A stretch of 64,000 bases of DNA, from NCBI RefSeq assembly GCF_012489685.1, contig NC_080043.1, positions 65,837,920-65,901,919 of the forward strand, written 5' to 3'. Below, piece by piece: positions 45,187 to 57,670 of this stretch. The translations under genes and the position numbers were made by a program. Origin of the DNA: Lotus japonicus. Lineage: Eukaryota; Streptophyta; Magnoliopsida; Fabales; Fabaceae. The notes beneath the pieces are model-generated. The model saw only the letters and a program-made list of their open reading frames with translations. It ran no database searches and was not told the DNA's origin. Numbering within the stretch: position 1 is the first letter of the stretch; each line of letters begins with the position of its first letter.

Positions 45187-45621
45187 AACATTTCAATTAT
45201 TTTCGTGCAAAACATTTAAATTTAAATTGCTACATGGAAATTTACAATTTTATGAAATTCTTTTTACTACTTTTTAAATTGTAAAAATTTATAATATTTT
45301 AAGTAGTTTTAATAATAAATATTTATATTGCATACTCAAAATGATATAGAATAACTCCCTGTGTACGAGTCACTAATTTAGAAAAAATCAAATTAAAAAA
45401 TGCACTATTCAAATAAACCAAGAAAAAATAACACAACTTAATAATTATAAATATTACACATGCATCACACAAAAAATATAACCAAGTTAAAAATATGAGG
45501 CTACAAACTGAAACATCAGATGCAGAGATTGTTGATTGTTGAGCTAATTTTTTTTTTCATAGTGGATATTAAGCATAGGAGATGAAAACGGGTAAGCAAA
45601 AAGAAGATGAAACTACTCTGG
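45187..45621. other. AT-rich interval
   Basis: No gene. AAAAAATAACACAACTTAATA at about 45425 resembles 41166-41186 on the other side of the solo LTR, so this may be the same ancestral intergenic repeat. Confidence 0.4.
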
Positions 45622-48600
45622 ACAGGTAGTAGAAGATATTTTATTTGACTCATTCAAACTGAACTAAACTATCTAAGCAGCAGCCAAGGCGCGTGTTTAA
45701 TTTCTCAACACTCCTCCTTGCCTTGGAGGTTGCAGATGCCCTTCAAATCTAGCCTTTGGAAGGGCCTTTGTCAAGATATCAGCATTCTGATTTTTAGTCT
45801 TACAATACAACAACTTGATTTCTCCTTCTCTTTGCATCTCCCTTAAGAAGAAGAACTTGATCTTGAAATGCTTAGTCTTCTCATGGAAAACAGGATTGCT
45901 TGAAATTGATATTGCAGCTTGATTGTCAATAAAAATTTGTGTTGGCTCACTTTTCTCCATGTGTAAATCAAAAAATATTTTTCTTAGCCAAATGGCTTGA
46001 TTCACAGCAGTTGTAGCTGCTACATATTCTGCCTCAGCTGTACTTTGAGCCACTACATCTTGCTTCCTTGAACACCATGAAAACACACCTGAGCCAAGAC
46101 TGAAACAGTAACCTGCTGTACTTTTCAAGTCATCAACTGAACCACCCCAATCACTATTAGAAAATCCATGAAATAGAAAACTCCGAAAGTGAGTGTACAT
46201 AATGTCATAGTCTACAGTCCCCTTAACATATCTTAGAATTCATTTGGGAGCTTGGAGATGTAATTCACTGGCATAGTGCATAAATCTTGACAACACACTC
46301 ACTGAAAACATGATGGCGGGTCTAGTTGCAGTCAGATACATTAGACAACCAATTAGGCTTCTGAATTTCTGCTCATCTACCTTATCAGCTCCATCATCTT
46401 TGCTGAATTTTTCCTTTTGATTCATTGGAGTGGTAGTGCTACTGCAATTCTCCATGCAAAACTTTTTGAGTATTTCTCTAGCATATTTTTTTTGGCATAT
46501 GAAAACAACATCTTGATCTTGCTTTACCTCCAGACCCAAAAAGAAAGACATCAAACCAAGGTCTGTCATTTCAAATACTTGGAGCATTTCAGCTTTAAAC
46601 TCCAAGATTAACTTCTCTTCATTCCCTGTTACAAGCAGATCATCAACATAGACAGAAACTATGATTACATTAGCATCCATCAATTTCACATACAAAGTGG
46701 CTTCACTGGGACTTTTGAGAAATCCGAGTTTTTGAAGATAATCATCGATTCTGCTGTACCAAGCCCTTGGGGCTTGTTTAAGACCATACAAGGCCTTTTT
46801 TAGTTTGTAGACCTTCTTCTCATGTCCCTTGACATGAAATCCTTCTAGCTGCTCCACAAATATCTCCTCCTGCAAATAACCATTTAAGAAAGCAGATTTC
46901 ACATCTAAATGGTAAACTTTCCAACATTTATGTGCAGCCAAAGCTAGGAGCATTCTGATTGTATTGAGGCGAGCAACCGGAGCAAATGTTTCTGAAAAAT
47001 CCACTCCGAACACTTGAGCATAACCCTTCACAACCAATCTTGCCTTGTATTTATTTATAGAACTATATGCATTTAGCTTAGTTCTATAAACCTATTTGAC
47101 TCCTATAGGTTGCTTGTGTTGAGGTCTGTCCACTAGCACCCAAGTGTCATTTTTTTCAATCATATTTAGCTCCTCCTTCATTGCATCTATCCAATTTTTG
47201 TTCTTCTCAGCTTCAATGAATTATGCAGGTTCCAAGACACTAGCTACATTACTCCTTTCATAAATTTCATGTAAAAGTCTTGTACCTCTGACGGGAAAGT
47301 CATCTATATCATCATCAATGATATGTGGAATTTATGGAATTTGCTTCTCCATTGACTCCTCCCAGCTCCATTGTTTGTTCTCCATGAATTTGACATCTCG
47401 GCTTACAAGAATTTTCCCATTTTGAGGTTGAAAAATTATGTACGCTTTTGATGTGCTACTATATCCAATGAAAACTCCAGGATCTGCCTTCTTATCGAGC
47501 TTGTCTCTTTTAACTTGTGGCACGAAAGAGAAACAAAGACAACCGAAAACTTTAAAGTTATGGAAATTTGGTTTGTAACCAAACCAAGCTTCAAATGGAG
47601 TTTTCCTCTGAAGAACTCTTGTAGGCAGTCTATTCAGCAAGAAGATAGCAGTATTTGCAGCCTCTGCCCATAATTTCTTTGGCAGCCTTTTTCATGTGGA
47701 AGACACCTTGTTATTTCCATAATGTTTCTATTCTTTCTTTCACTAACTCCATTCTGTTGCGGAGTATAAGGTGTTGTAAGTTGGTGCACAATACCAGCTT
47801 CTTCACAAAACTTGTCGAAAGTATTATTTTTATATTATGTCCCATTGTCTGACCTTAGTGTCCGCAACCTGCAATTACTTTGATTTTCCACTAGTGCTTT
47901 ATATTTCCAAAATATATCAGCAACCTCAGCCTTGGATTTGAAGAAATAAATCCAACAAAACCTGGTATAATCATCAATAAATGTAATATAATAGATATTG
48001 CCATTTAAAGATGGTGTTCCCTGAGGTCCTCCAACATCCGTATGCACAAGCTGCAATTTTTGCGTTGCTCTCCATGCTGTTTGCGGAAATGGTGTTCTGA
48101 CTTGCTTGCCATATTGACAAGCTACACAATCATCAAGTTTGTCTTCAAGTCGTGGTACAGCTTTCACCAAAGCATGTTTCTGCATGTATTGAAGTCCAGC
48201 AAGATGGAAATGTCCGAGCCTTTTATGCCATAATTAGATGTTGTTGCAGGTACTTGAAAAAGCTATTTGCTCTTACTCCATCAGATTTAGAGTATAAGTT
48301 CTAGCCCTCATTTTCACTTTAAATAAATCATTGCCTTTGGCATCCTGAATCAGACACCATTTGCCTTCAAATATAACTTTGAAGCCATTGCCAGCCATCT
48401 GTGCAACACTAAGTAAATTCTGGTCAATGTTAGGTACATATAAGACATCAGAAATATATTTTAATCCTGCTATGCTTTCAATAGCGTCTGTTCCTTTTCC
48501 TTTGGCTGGGATAAAAACATCATTTCTAACTTTTAGGTTTTGTCAAGCTCTTTAAAAAGAGTTTCATCAGGAGTCATATGATTTGAGCAGGCACTGTCTA

Positions 48601-49905
48601 TTAACCACAAATCACTAGAACTGTTGCTTGTTGCAAAGCATGTTGCTGCAAAGAGTTTCTCATCTTCTTGTTGCTCCATAGAAACTTTTGCCTCGATTGA
48701 AGACTTGTAGATACGCTCTACATGTCCAAGATTGCCACACCTTTTGCACTTGATGTCAGGCCTCCACCAACATCTGCTTGGAGAATGGTTTGTCTTTTTG
48801 CAATATGTGCAAGGTGGAAAAGACTCATTCTGTTGTATGTTGGAACTTCCAGGTTTGTTGTACTTTTTCCTTTTGTTATACTTCTCATCCATTCCTCCTT
48901 GCGAGTTGTTTGCCAGAAAAGCATCCTCTGCTGCCACCTCTTGTCTCATCATTCTTCTTTGTTCTTGTGCTTGTAGGGCATGTAAAACTTCTACCAAGGT
49001 GATCTGTGACGGATCCTTTGTGTTCTACAAAGATGCTATAGAGGCTTCATATTTTTCAGGCATTGTTACAAGAATTTTTTGCACAATTCTTGAATCTAGA
49101 AATTTTGTGCCAAGTAATCTTACCTTGTTGGCAATGCCAAGAAATTTGTCAGCATATTGTTTGGCTGTCTCGGACTCCTTCATTCTTTGTAGCTCAAACT
49201 CACGTATTAAGTTCAACACTTGCATGCTTCGTATTCGGGCATCTCCTGCATACTCTTCCTTAAGATAATTCCAGATTTCACTTGATGTTTGGAGGGTCAT
49301 GATTCTGGTGAAAATCGTTTTTGAGACACCAGCAAACAAGCAAGCCAAACCTTTGCCTTCTTGGTTTTTCTTTCCTTGTGATTTTTCATCTGGGCCACGA
49401 GGGGATTGTTTGGTAACGAAGCAATTTCATAATCTTCTTCCACAGCTTCCCAGAGGTCTAAAGCCTCCAAGTAGGATTCCATTCTCACAGCCCAAAGGTC
49501 ATAGTTCTCCCCATCAAAGATAGGAAGAGCTACATGTGAAAAACTTGATTCGACATCCATAGCACAGGTCCCGTAAGAAGTAGCTCTAGATACCAATTGT
49601 TGTTTTTGATATATTAAAAAGTAGCAGAAGAGAAAATTGAACGGTATAAATTTTTTGATATGAGGCAGCAAAAGCATAATACTTTATTGAATCACAAACT
49701 TGAATTTAAATACATCTTGAAAATAACTGATAAGAGATAACCTCCTTAATTTAAGCTAAATTCTAGGGGCTGTTACTTATAATTAAAAACAAAACATAAA
49801 CTGATCTCTCCACTAACAGCTAGTAGAAGATATTTTATTTGACTCATTCAAACTGAACTAAACTATCTAAAGCAGCAGCCAAGGCACGTGTTTAATTTCT
49901 CAACA
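45622..49905 (-). mobile_element. Decayed Ty1/copia element
   Basis: Minus orientation. The 5' LTR is 49905-49598 (308 bp, ends CTCAACA and TGTTG as written). The primer site GCTCTAGATACCAA (49583-49596; reverse complement TTGGTATCTAGAGC) resembles the copia initiator-tRNA-Met site. At the other end only 89 bp of LTR remains (45622-45710), next to a polypurine tract (reverse complement of CTCCTCCTTGCC at 45711). It lies at the broken end of the AAA ATPase gene. Confidence 0.88.
45711..49561 (-). pseudogene. Ty1/copia gag-pol, multiply broken
   Basis: Domain order from 49561 downward: gag (PIFDGENYDLWAVRMESYLE), CCHC knuckle (CKRCGNLGHVERIYK, with the last Cys altered), protease (LWLIDSACSNHMT, where the usual D-S/T-G/A is present as DSA), integrase (DCVACQYGKQVRTPF, TFIDDYTRFCWIYFFKSK, RSDNGT), RT ([31 protein letters not shown], active site YVDDLLVTG) and RNase H (STAGYCFSLGSGVFSWCSRK, ADILTKALPK). 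Frameshifts and stops occur at about 49300-49340, 49010, 48500, 48240, 47830, 47650, 47300, 47040 and 46220. It is not functional. Confidence 0.88.
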
Positions 49906-50042
49906 AGTTTCTTCAAATTACTGTGAAATCACAATTTTCCTATCTTCCTCAAGTTGTTTCTTGAATATTACCAGTAGTTTCTCATCCTGTAAAGAGTCAC
50001 AGAATTTCAGATGACATAAACCACGATATAATGAAACTAATA

Positions 50043-50339
50043 CTCCCTCCGTTCCTATTTATAAGAACCAAATGGAAAGTGCACTTGGTCCTTTTTATAA
50101 GAACCAACTTGAAGTTTGTGGAGAATTAATTATTTTTGGACAAGAATGCCCTTATTTAATTGAATTTCTCTCTATTTCTACTTGCTATAGCATTAATGAT
50201 GCATATAAATTAAGAATAATGGGCGGAGGGTAACTTTGGAAAGTTGATATAAATTGAGAACAAATTTAATGCAATTATCTAGATTAGCTAAATTTTTTAA
50301 AGGGTGTGAAGTGGTTTTTATATTAAGGAATGGAGGGAG
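50043..50339. mobile_element. Stowaway-type MITE
   Basis: Inverted ends CTCCCTCCGTTCC and GGAATGGAGGGAG with TA on both sides (50041-50042, 50340-50341), the Tc1/mariner Stowaway signature. 297 bp, no coding capacity, in an intron of the AAA ATPase gene. Confidence 0.9.
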
Positions 50340-51891
50340 TAATAGATATACTTAAAAATTACCTTAGGTGGCTGTATAGACAACACATTAAAGGGCTTGT
50401 AAATTTCACCATCTTTTGATGTCTTTTGCCCTTTATTCATAGAAAAAAGCTGTGAACAATTATGAAAATGAATTCAATAAATTTGGGAGGAGATAACGTT
50501 GACATCAATTTCAACCATGAAAAAATTCAACGACTTTACATTTATCAACATATTAGGGGATCTAAGTAGAAGAAGAAGAAGAAACAAGAGTGATTTAATA
50601 GAAGAAAAATTTGAAACCATGGAATACTATTTTTGAACTAACGCAAAAAAATGTAGAAAGATAGGAATCATTTGTTGGAAAAATAAAAGATGGAGAATAT
50701 AGAAAATGAGGAACTCATTATTTCTCCACACGTGCTACATGAGATGGTCTTCCATTTATAATGATAAACACATAACAACTACATAATTACTCAATTAAAA
50801 ATACTTAACAGACTGGTAAATGCTTAGTGGTTACATAACAAAGAATGATGGCCCTTAAACACATAATTCTCCTTAATGCATACTAACTCATGACCATTCA
50901 TTTTTTAACCTTTATTTTCTAATTATTATTAACTTTATTTCTAACATCATTACCAACTTAGCAACGCAAGCAAAGTTGAAAGTATCATTGTCTGTCAAAC
51001 ATGATAAATAAGAAAAGTCAAAATGATGCAAATCAGTAGGAGACTTTTAGAATATAAATAAAAATTAAAGCTTACTAGTTGTCCTTTCGACTGAGCTTTG
51101 TTTTGCCCACAAATCAGTACTATGGGGCCAGATAGCAGTTCAAACTTCTCTTGGACCTTTTGAAAAAACTCACTTTGGATTGACTTAGGAACTGATTTAT
51201 GCAAACCATCTGGAAAATAGACAATAAGTGGTTGTTTGGAATGTAAAACCTGCAAAACCAACAGTCAGTCATGGTCATGTCTACCTATTATTATTATTAA
51301 TCCAAAATTGGTTTTGGTTCCAAAAATTGAAAAATACCACCTCACATAAAGCCTCCATTGCTATGTAGCAATCCTCTGATGGAGCATCAAGATCATGCTC
51401 AATGTTGTTAACATCAGTCCAACAAATTGGTGGCTTTATATTATCAACACTTTCCAGCTCATCCTCATTAATATCCAAAATGACAGAGACTCGATCTCCA
51501 TTAACCTCATACACCTCTCCTCTCTGACCATAAGCTAAAGGCCTGCTGCAATACATCCAAAATTGGTTAAAATTGGATAAAAGCAATACCTGCATGAGAT
51601 ATAAATAATTCTCATTTGCATGTAATTTACAGTGTTTGTCAATAAAAAACAATCTAACAGATAAGCTTCAAGGAATATCAAACGATAATGGTAACCGTGT
51701 CATGAGATAGCATCACTAAGTAACCATATATAGTGCGATGCTAGAAACCCATATACTATTAGAGAATAGAGAGAAAGTTAGAGCAAGAAAGTTAGAGAGA
51801 AAAAACGGTTATTACAATCAGAATACCGGGAATGGCCGCCAAGAAGGAAACCTCTAGTGTGAACTGTGAAGGATTCCTCTTCTCGCCGATC

Positions 51892-53304
51892 GATGCCTCC
51901 GATCCCCAAGCCTGTGGGAGCTTCTAATGGTAGTGTTCCCCTGTTTGAAACGACAACAAATACGGCTCTAACCAGGAAACTCATCTCCTACAAGGATGCC
52001 TTGGAATTAATGGTGGGGTGAGGCTGTGTCACCACGGAAAACAGATTGGGATAATATTGAGTGATTTTGGTGTTGAATATCTGGAGCAGGATCCTTTATC
52101 TGACGGGATTTCTGAAGCGATTGAGGATCCTCTATGCCCGGAAATCACCATCTCGAAGGAGGGACAGAGAGTTTGCAAGCCATGGAGGAGGTCTGTGATT
52201 GTCAAATTACTGGGAACAAAAGTGGGAATCAGATTCATGCAACTCATTGCCAAAGCGCTGGCAACCTAAGCAAGCTATGGAGATAATTGACCGAGAAAAC
52301 GACTATTTCTTGGTTAAATTTGTTGATAAGGATGATTTGAGTAGGGTTTTTGATGGGGGGCCTTGGCTCATAGCGGATCACTACTTGGTGGTTCAACGGT
52401 AGTGTCTTGAATTCTTCCGCATGGAGGATGATTTAAAGAGAGTTGCTGTCTGGATTAGGATGATATGGGGAAATCTTTGGAAATTGATAAAACAGAGGGG
52501 TGTGGATGGTTCCTTCTCTACAACTAGGGCAAAGTTTGCCAGACTTTGTGTGGATTTTACGAAGTATTGGTATCTAGAGTTAGTATTCACAAGAGAAGGC
52601 TTCCAGTTGAGAATGAGGGGTTACATTTCGCATACTTTCATTGTAGCCGTTACGGACATAAGGTGGGCGCTTGTAACCTAACTGCAAAAGAGATCATGAA
52701 GGAGAAACAGGTGAAAACTGCACGTAGTAGAAGCTTGGGGAAGAACTTTATCAAGGATTCTGCTGAAGAATTTGGGCCTTTGATGCTTGTTCAGAAAAAT
52801 AGGAGACCAAGGATGGGGCCTCCTAGGAACTCTAGTGCTGGGCAGGGTGGTTCTGCGAGAAAGAAGGTTGCAAGGTATGATGCTTTGTATAATAAACTGC
52901 AGATCTGAGCACCAAAGGTGTGCTGGGAGGTACTTCTGAAGTTAAAGGCTCTGTTCAGGGCACTGTGGCAGGTGCAATCCAATCCCTCTTGTAATTCCTG
53001 AGCAATCTTCTCCAAAAATAATGTGCAGGGTTCTATTGGGTTTTCAAAGAAGGTTAAGGGAAGAAGTGGTGGAAACAAAAAATCTAAACATGGTGTTCTG
53101 CAGGCCAAGTCTCATATGGCTTTGAGTCAATTCTCAAAAATGGCCAGGGATGTAGGATTGAAAAAAATGTTGGGCAATTTGGCAGGGCCTAATAGCCCCA
53201 TCAAGGCCGTTGTTAAAGGCTCAGGATCTGGAGTGGAAATTCATGACACAGACTTCTTGGATTGCTTAAACTCAAACAAGGAAAATGTGGACAAGATTAA
53301 TTAA
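51892..53304 (+). pseudogene. LINE ORF1 (DUF4283/CCHC type)
   Basis: The start region MPPIPKPVGASNG and SYKDALEL lead to a stop at about 52018. Later segments in shifted frames show the DUF4283 core (PWRRSVIVKLLGTKVGIRFM, then FVDKDDLSRVFDGGPWLIAD) and a CCHC knuckle (CSRYGHKVGAC, preceded by FHC in place of the usual C-x-x-C spacing start). Such proteins bind element RNA. At least three frame changes make it non-functional. Confidence 0.75.
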
Positions 53305-53394
53305 CAATCACAAACGTCCCCTGCAAAAGGTAAGCCTTCCCGCCAATCACGTCTCAAACTTTATTCCTCACGCTTCACTGCCTCACACCACCAC

Positions 53395-53888
53395 TAGGGG
53401 TGAAAATAAGACAAGCTGGCTTTGCGTGGCCCAAGTCTGGCCTGCATTCTCTTTCTGTGGCCCAATCTTGACCTGTGGCCTTTCATCAAGCTAAATTTTA
53501 AGGTTTGTCTTGGCCTGTTATAAGGTCTGGCCAGCCTACTTAAAAGTCTATTTAACAGATAATTTCAAATAAAGAAGACCAATAAGTCAGCACGCTAATA
53601 GGCCACGGGATAATATGTCTTTATATATCATTGCATTTCCTTTTCAAATAATAAAACTTGCATATCATTGCTCTCACATAATACTATTTATATTATCGAT
53701 AAAAATAATATTACATAAACAAGTCGGCTTATCAAGCCAAATAAGCCTTTTTTGAAAGTCTGGCCTTTTTAGTTAATTAAGCATTTTAAAAAGTCTAGAC
53801 CCAACCTTATTAACAAACAAGCCAAGCCAGGCCCTGACGAGCCAGGTTGTAGACCCTTGACAGGCCGCTTGGCTTATTTCCACCCTTA
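53395..53888. mobile_element. hAT-like MITE
   Basis: Ends TAGGGGTGAAAATAAG and CTTATTTCCACCCTTA are imperfect inverted repeats. It is flanked by ACCACCAC (53387-53394) and ACCACCAT (53889-53896), an 8-bp duplication with one mismatch as for hAT elements. The body contains repeated AAGTCTGGCC/GGCCT motifs. 494 bp, non-coding. Confidence 0.65.
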
Positions 53889-53934
53889 ACCACCATATTC
53901 AAATGGATCAAAGTTGAAGGTTTAATTTGGGTTC

Positions 53935-54358
53935 TGTTAAATCTGATAAATATTTCTTGTGTCAATTCATTGATAAACTTCTACAATATATATAGATGTA
54001 AAAAGATATCAAAAACTATATCTATCTAAATCTAAAAGATATAATCTAAAAGATACTAATCTATAATAGAAACTTATATTTGAACCATATCTCTATTTCT
54101 AAACTGAATCTTAATAATAATATTCAACACTCCCCCTCAAGCTGGAGCATAAATATCTAATGCATCCAGCTTGTTACATATGTATTGTATCCTAGGACCT
54201 CGTAAAGACTTAGTTAACATATCTGCAAGTTGATCCCTAGATTGAACATAGGAAGTCTTGATGACACCTGAGAGGATCTTCTCTCTGATAAAATGGCAGT
54301 CAACCTCTATATGTTTGGTCCTCTCATGAAAAATTGGATTTGAGGAAAGATACAAAGC
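53935..54358 (-). mobile_element. 3' end of a truncated Ty1/copia element
   Basis: LTR 54129-53935 (195 bp, TGTTGAATATT to TTTAACA on the minus strand), polypurine tract (reverse complement of CTCCCCCTCAAGC at 54131) and the end of RNase H (FHERTKHIEVDCHFIREKIL, then DQLADMLTKSL). The rest of the element is missing and the right border runs straight into LINE RT. Insertion followed by a deletion that removed both copia and LINE sequence would explain this. Confidence 0.75.
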
Positions 54359-54364
54359 TGAATG

Positions 54365-55547
54365 TGCATTCTTCTGTGAGAGAGATCAATTGAGTTCTGA
54401 AATGGGTTTTCTTAGAGCTGATGACCTGAGGAAATATCTTGGGGTACTTCTCCACCATATAAGAGTCTAGTTTCCAAGCAAACTTTTCAGTATTTGACCA
54501 AGAGAGCAAATAGGAGGTTATATGAGTGGAAGATGAGGAACCTCTCCTTTGCTGGAAGACTTAATTTCTCTAATCTGTTTTATCATCCCTACCTACATAT
54601 GTTATGCAAACTAACCTTCTCCTTATGTCTACTTGTGGTAGCATTGATAGGAAGGTCAGAGACTTTGTATGGGGAAATACTAACAATAGCAGGAAAATTC
54701 ATCTGCTATCTTGTTACAGAATTTGCTGCCCAACTTTACAAGGAGGCCTTGGGCTTAGATCTGCTAGGGAAGTCAACTTGGCTTTCATAATGAAGGTAAG
54801 TTGGGGAATCTGTACTCATAATGATGATTTGTGGGCTCAGTTGCTTAAGTCTAAGTGTATGGTGCACTCCCAATGTTCTCAAACCCTAAAAGTAGCTCTA
54901 ATTGGTGGAGAGGGGTTTTCCCAGCTGGAACTTTGTTGGGTAGAAGATCATATGGAGGCCTGGAATGGCTTGAAGGCCAGGTTCTGGTTAGATCCTTGGC
55001 TGCCAGACTGAGGTATTTTGCAAGGTCAGGCACTAAAGGAATTGACTAATGATGAGCTAAATAAGCGCTGCAATGATTTTATTAATGAAGATGGGAGCAG
55101 GAATTTTGTGTCTCAGATGGATTGGCTGCCCCCTGAAACTATGAATCATATCATGGCTGTATCCTCCTTCGAATGCTGAGGATGAGGATGCAGGCCTGGA
55201 ACATGACTTCAGATGGTGATTTCACTGTTTAATCTGCTTATGCCACTCTATCAGATCCGGTTCTTGATGGGGATACAAGGTTGTTTAAAGTTGTGTGGAA
55301 ATGGAAAGGGCCTCAGAGGAAAAACCTCTTATAGAAGGTTATGAATGATATCCTTCGTACTAATACTAGTAGGAAAGGGAGACACTTAACAGATATTGCT
55401 GACTGTCCCAGGTATTCGGGTGCACACATTTATAGGGAAGCCAACACAGTTGCAGATGCTTTTGCAAAGCATGGTTTGAGCATGTTATCTTCGTTTAGGA
55501 TTCCGTTCATGTTTGATGTTTGTAATACTCGTTATGTCAAGGATTAA
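54365..55547 (+). pseudogene. LINE ORF2 C-terminal part
   Basis: Contains the end of the RT region (MGFLRADDLRKYLGVLLHH, then YEWKMRNLSFAGRLNFSN), a zinc-binding RT-associated segment (GGLGLRSAREVNLAFIMKVS) and an RNase H remnant (AHIYREANTVADAFAKHG) before the stop at about 55547. Several frame changes. Plant L1-type elements commonly end ORF2 with such an RNase H domain. Confidence 0.75.
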
Positions 55548-56403
55548 TCCCTCTTGTTTTTGGGCTTTTAGCCTCGTACGATCATAATTAAATAAAAACT
55601 AAATAACCATATATAGGGGGCAAGAAAAATAAGAGGAATCATTTTATTACCTATCATCAGCTGTAACTGGAATATATGGCCCAATGTACTTCACACGGTC
55701 GCCTAAAAGCAGTAATGTAGTTAATTACATGAATATAGCTAATGCAAATGGGAAAATCAAAGTAAATATCCAACAAGATGATTTATTAAAAGTTTGCACC
55801 ATCATTCAATATCACAAGTTCAAATTATCGGCTTGCGGCAAGTGCCTGTATTAAAGTTCTGCTTGCGAGTAGACAAACTACAAAGTACAAAATAACATAT
55901 AACAAGTTCATGATATGTAAGATCAAAGTTACCTTTTCTTAGTTGACATTCAAATTTATCATCGAACTTGCCATCATTAGACTTGAAAGTCTCAGACTCT
56001 CCAGAGGTTATCTGCCATTAGAGAATGAGATATCAAACCATCTATTGCAGCTTAATGAGTTCAAAGCTTCTATACTCATCTCATGTACACTTGAGAGCTA
56101 TGCACAGTGATTTTTAATGATAGTCCAATAGTTAGGGTAGACTGTATCCCTCTATCTAGGAAAACCATAGGCTAGATTATTGAGAGATTTAGAGGTAAAT
56201 AACCTATATATAAACTTAATATATGGCAAAGCAGTATGACATAGACTGATTTGTATAATGGGAAAAGGCATGGTTGTTGTTGTTGTATAAATTGTGATCA
56301 TTTAGAAAGGAAACTTAACAACCTGGGCTAGTAATAGAACAATACAAAAATAGAATCGTTGTGCAGACACAATAAAGCTAAACATTGGGTGAGTTTTGAA
56401 ACT

Positions 56404-57670
56404 AGCAAGCAAATAGATAGGCGACATTAACACTAGCATCAGAATGCCATTTTTAAATATCCATTATCTTAAGTTAAACTCCATGCTCTAATTAAAAGCT
56501 TCCCTGGTACTTCATTTTACTACAGCCAAGAAACTTAAAAGAAAATATATCATTACTCATAAACAATTACTAATAGCCTATACACCTTCGGCAATTCTTC
56601 AACATTATATGGGACAAGTTTCTGAACAGCCGCTTTAATTTTCTCAACGACTGCTTCGGCAGAAGCCTCTGCATCTTCATTTTCACTAGCATCTGACTTG
56701 ACATCGGAATAGGTCGACCACCCTTCCTCATTCTCTGACTCCAGAGAACCTTCCTCCCCAGATATATCCTGCGTAACAATGCAAATCATGAAAACATTTG
56801 AAAGCACCTAGCAAGCAAATAGATAGCCGGCATTAACCCTAGCATCAGAATGCCCTTTTTAAACATTCATTATCTTAAGTTACACTCCATGCTCTAATTA
56901 AAAGCTTCCCTGGTACTTCATTTTACTACAGCCAAGAAACTTAAAAGAAAATATATCATTACTCATAAACAATTACTAATAGCCTATACACCTCCGACAA
57001 TTCTTCAACATTATATGGGACAAGTTTCTGAACAGCCGCTTTAATTTTCTCAACGACTGCTTCGGCAGAAGCCACTGCATCTTCATTTTCAGTAGCATCT
57101 GACTCAACATCGGAGTCGCTCGACCACCTTTCCTCATTCTCTGAGTCTGACTCCAGAGAACCTTCCTTCCCAGATATATCCTGCGTAACAATGCAAATCA
57201 TGAAAACATTTGAAAGCACCTGGCAAGCAAATAGATAGCCGGCATTAACCCTAGCATCAGAATGCCCTTTTTAAACATTCATTATCTTAAGTTACACTCC
57301 ATGCTCTAATTAAAAGCTTCCCTGGTTACCTGGTACTTCATTTTACTACAGCCAAGAAACTTAGAAGAAAATATATCATTACTCATAAACAATTCACAGC
57401 CTATACACCTTCGGCAATTCTTCAACGTTATATGGGACAAATTTCTGAACAGCCGCTTTAATTTTCTCAAGGACTGCTTTGGCAGAAGCCTCTGCATCTT
57501 CATTTTCATTTTCATTTTCACTAGCATCTGGCTCTTCTTCACTACTAGCACAATACCTAGCATCATTGTCATCCTCATTCTTTGACTCCAGAGAACCTTC
57601 CTCCCCAGATTCAGCATTATCATTGTGTGACAATAAATCATCATCAATATCCTGCATAACAATGCAAATC
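56404..57670 (-). repeat. Triplicated exon unit in the AAA ATPase gene
   Basis: Three tandem units of about 406-412 bp: the marker CATGCTCTAATTAAAAGC begins at 56482, 56888 and 57300. Each unit holds one exon (about 56769-56588, 57181-56996 and 57653-57408) ending VEKIKAAVQKLVPYNVEEL or a close variant, with a GT donor after AAG and intron sequence. The gene-proximal copy (57653-57408) has a longer acidic stretch than the other two. All three keep open frames. Confidence 0.88.

Larger units (their letters stand above)
51734..55597 (+). mobile_element. LINE, internally deleted
   Basis: Flanked by ACTAAGTAACCATATATAG (51715-51733) and ACTAAATAACCATATATAG (55598-55616), a 19-bp duplication with one mismatch. 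It has an A-rich end (AATTAAATAAA). The 5' part holds ORF1 (about 51892-53304) and the 3' part the end of ORF2 (about 54365-55547). The endonuclease and most of RT are missing. A MITE and a truncated copia end occupy the middle. It lies in an AAA ATPase intron, opposite to the gene. Confidence 0.8.
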
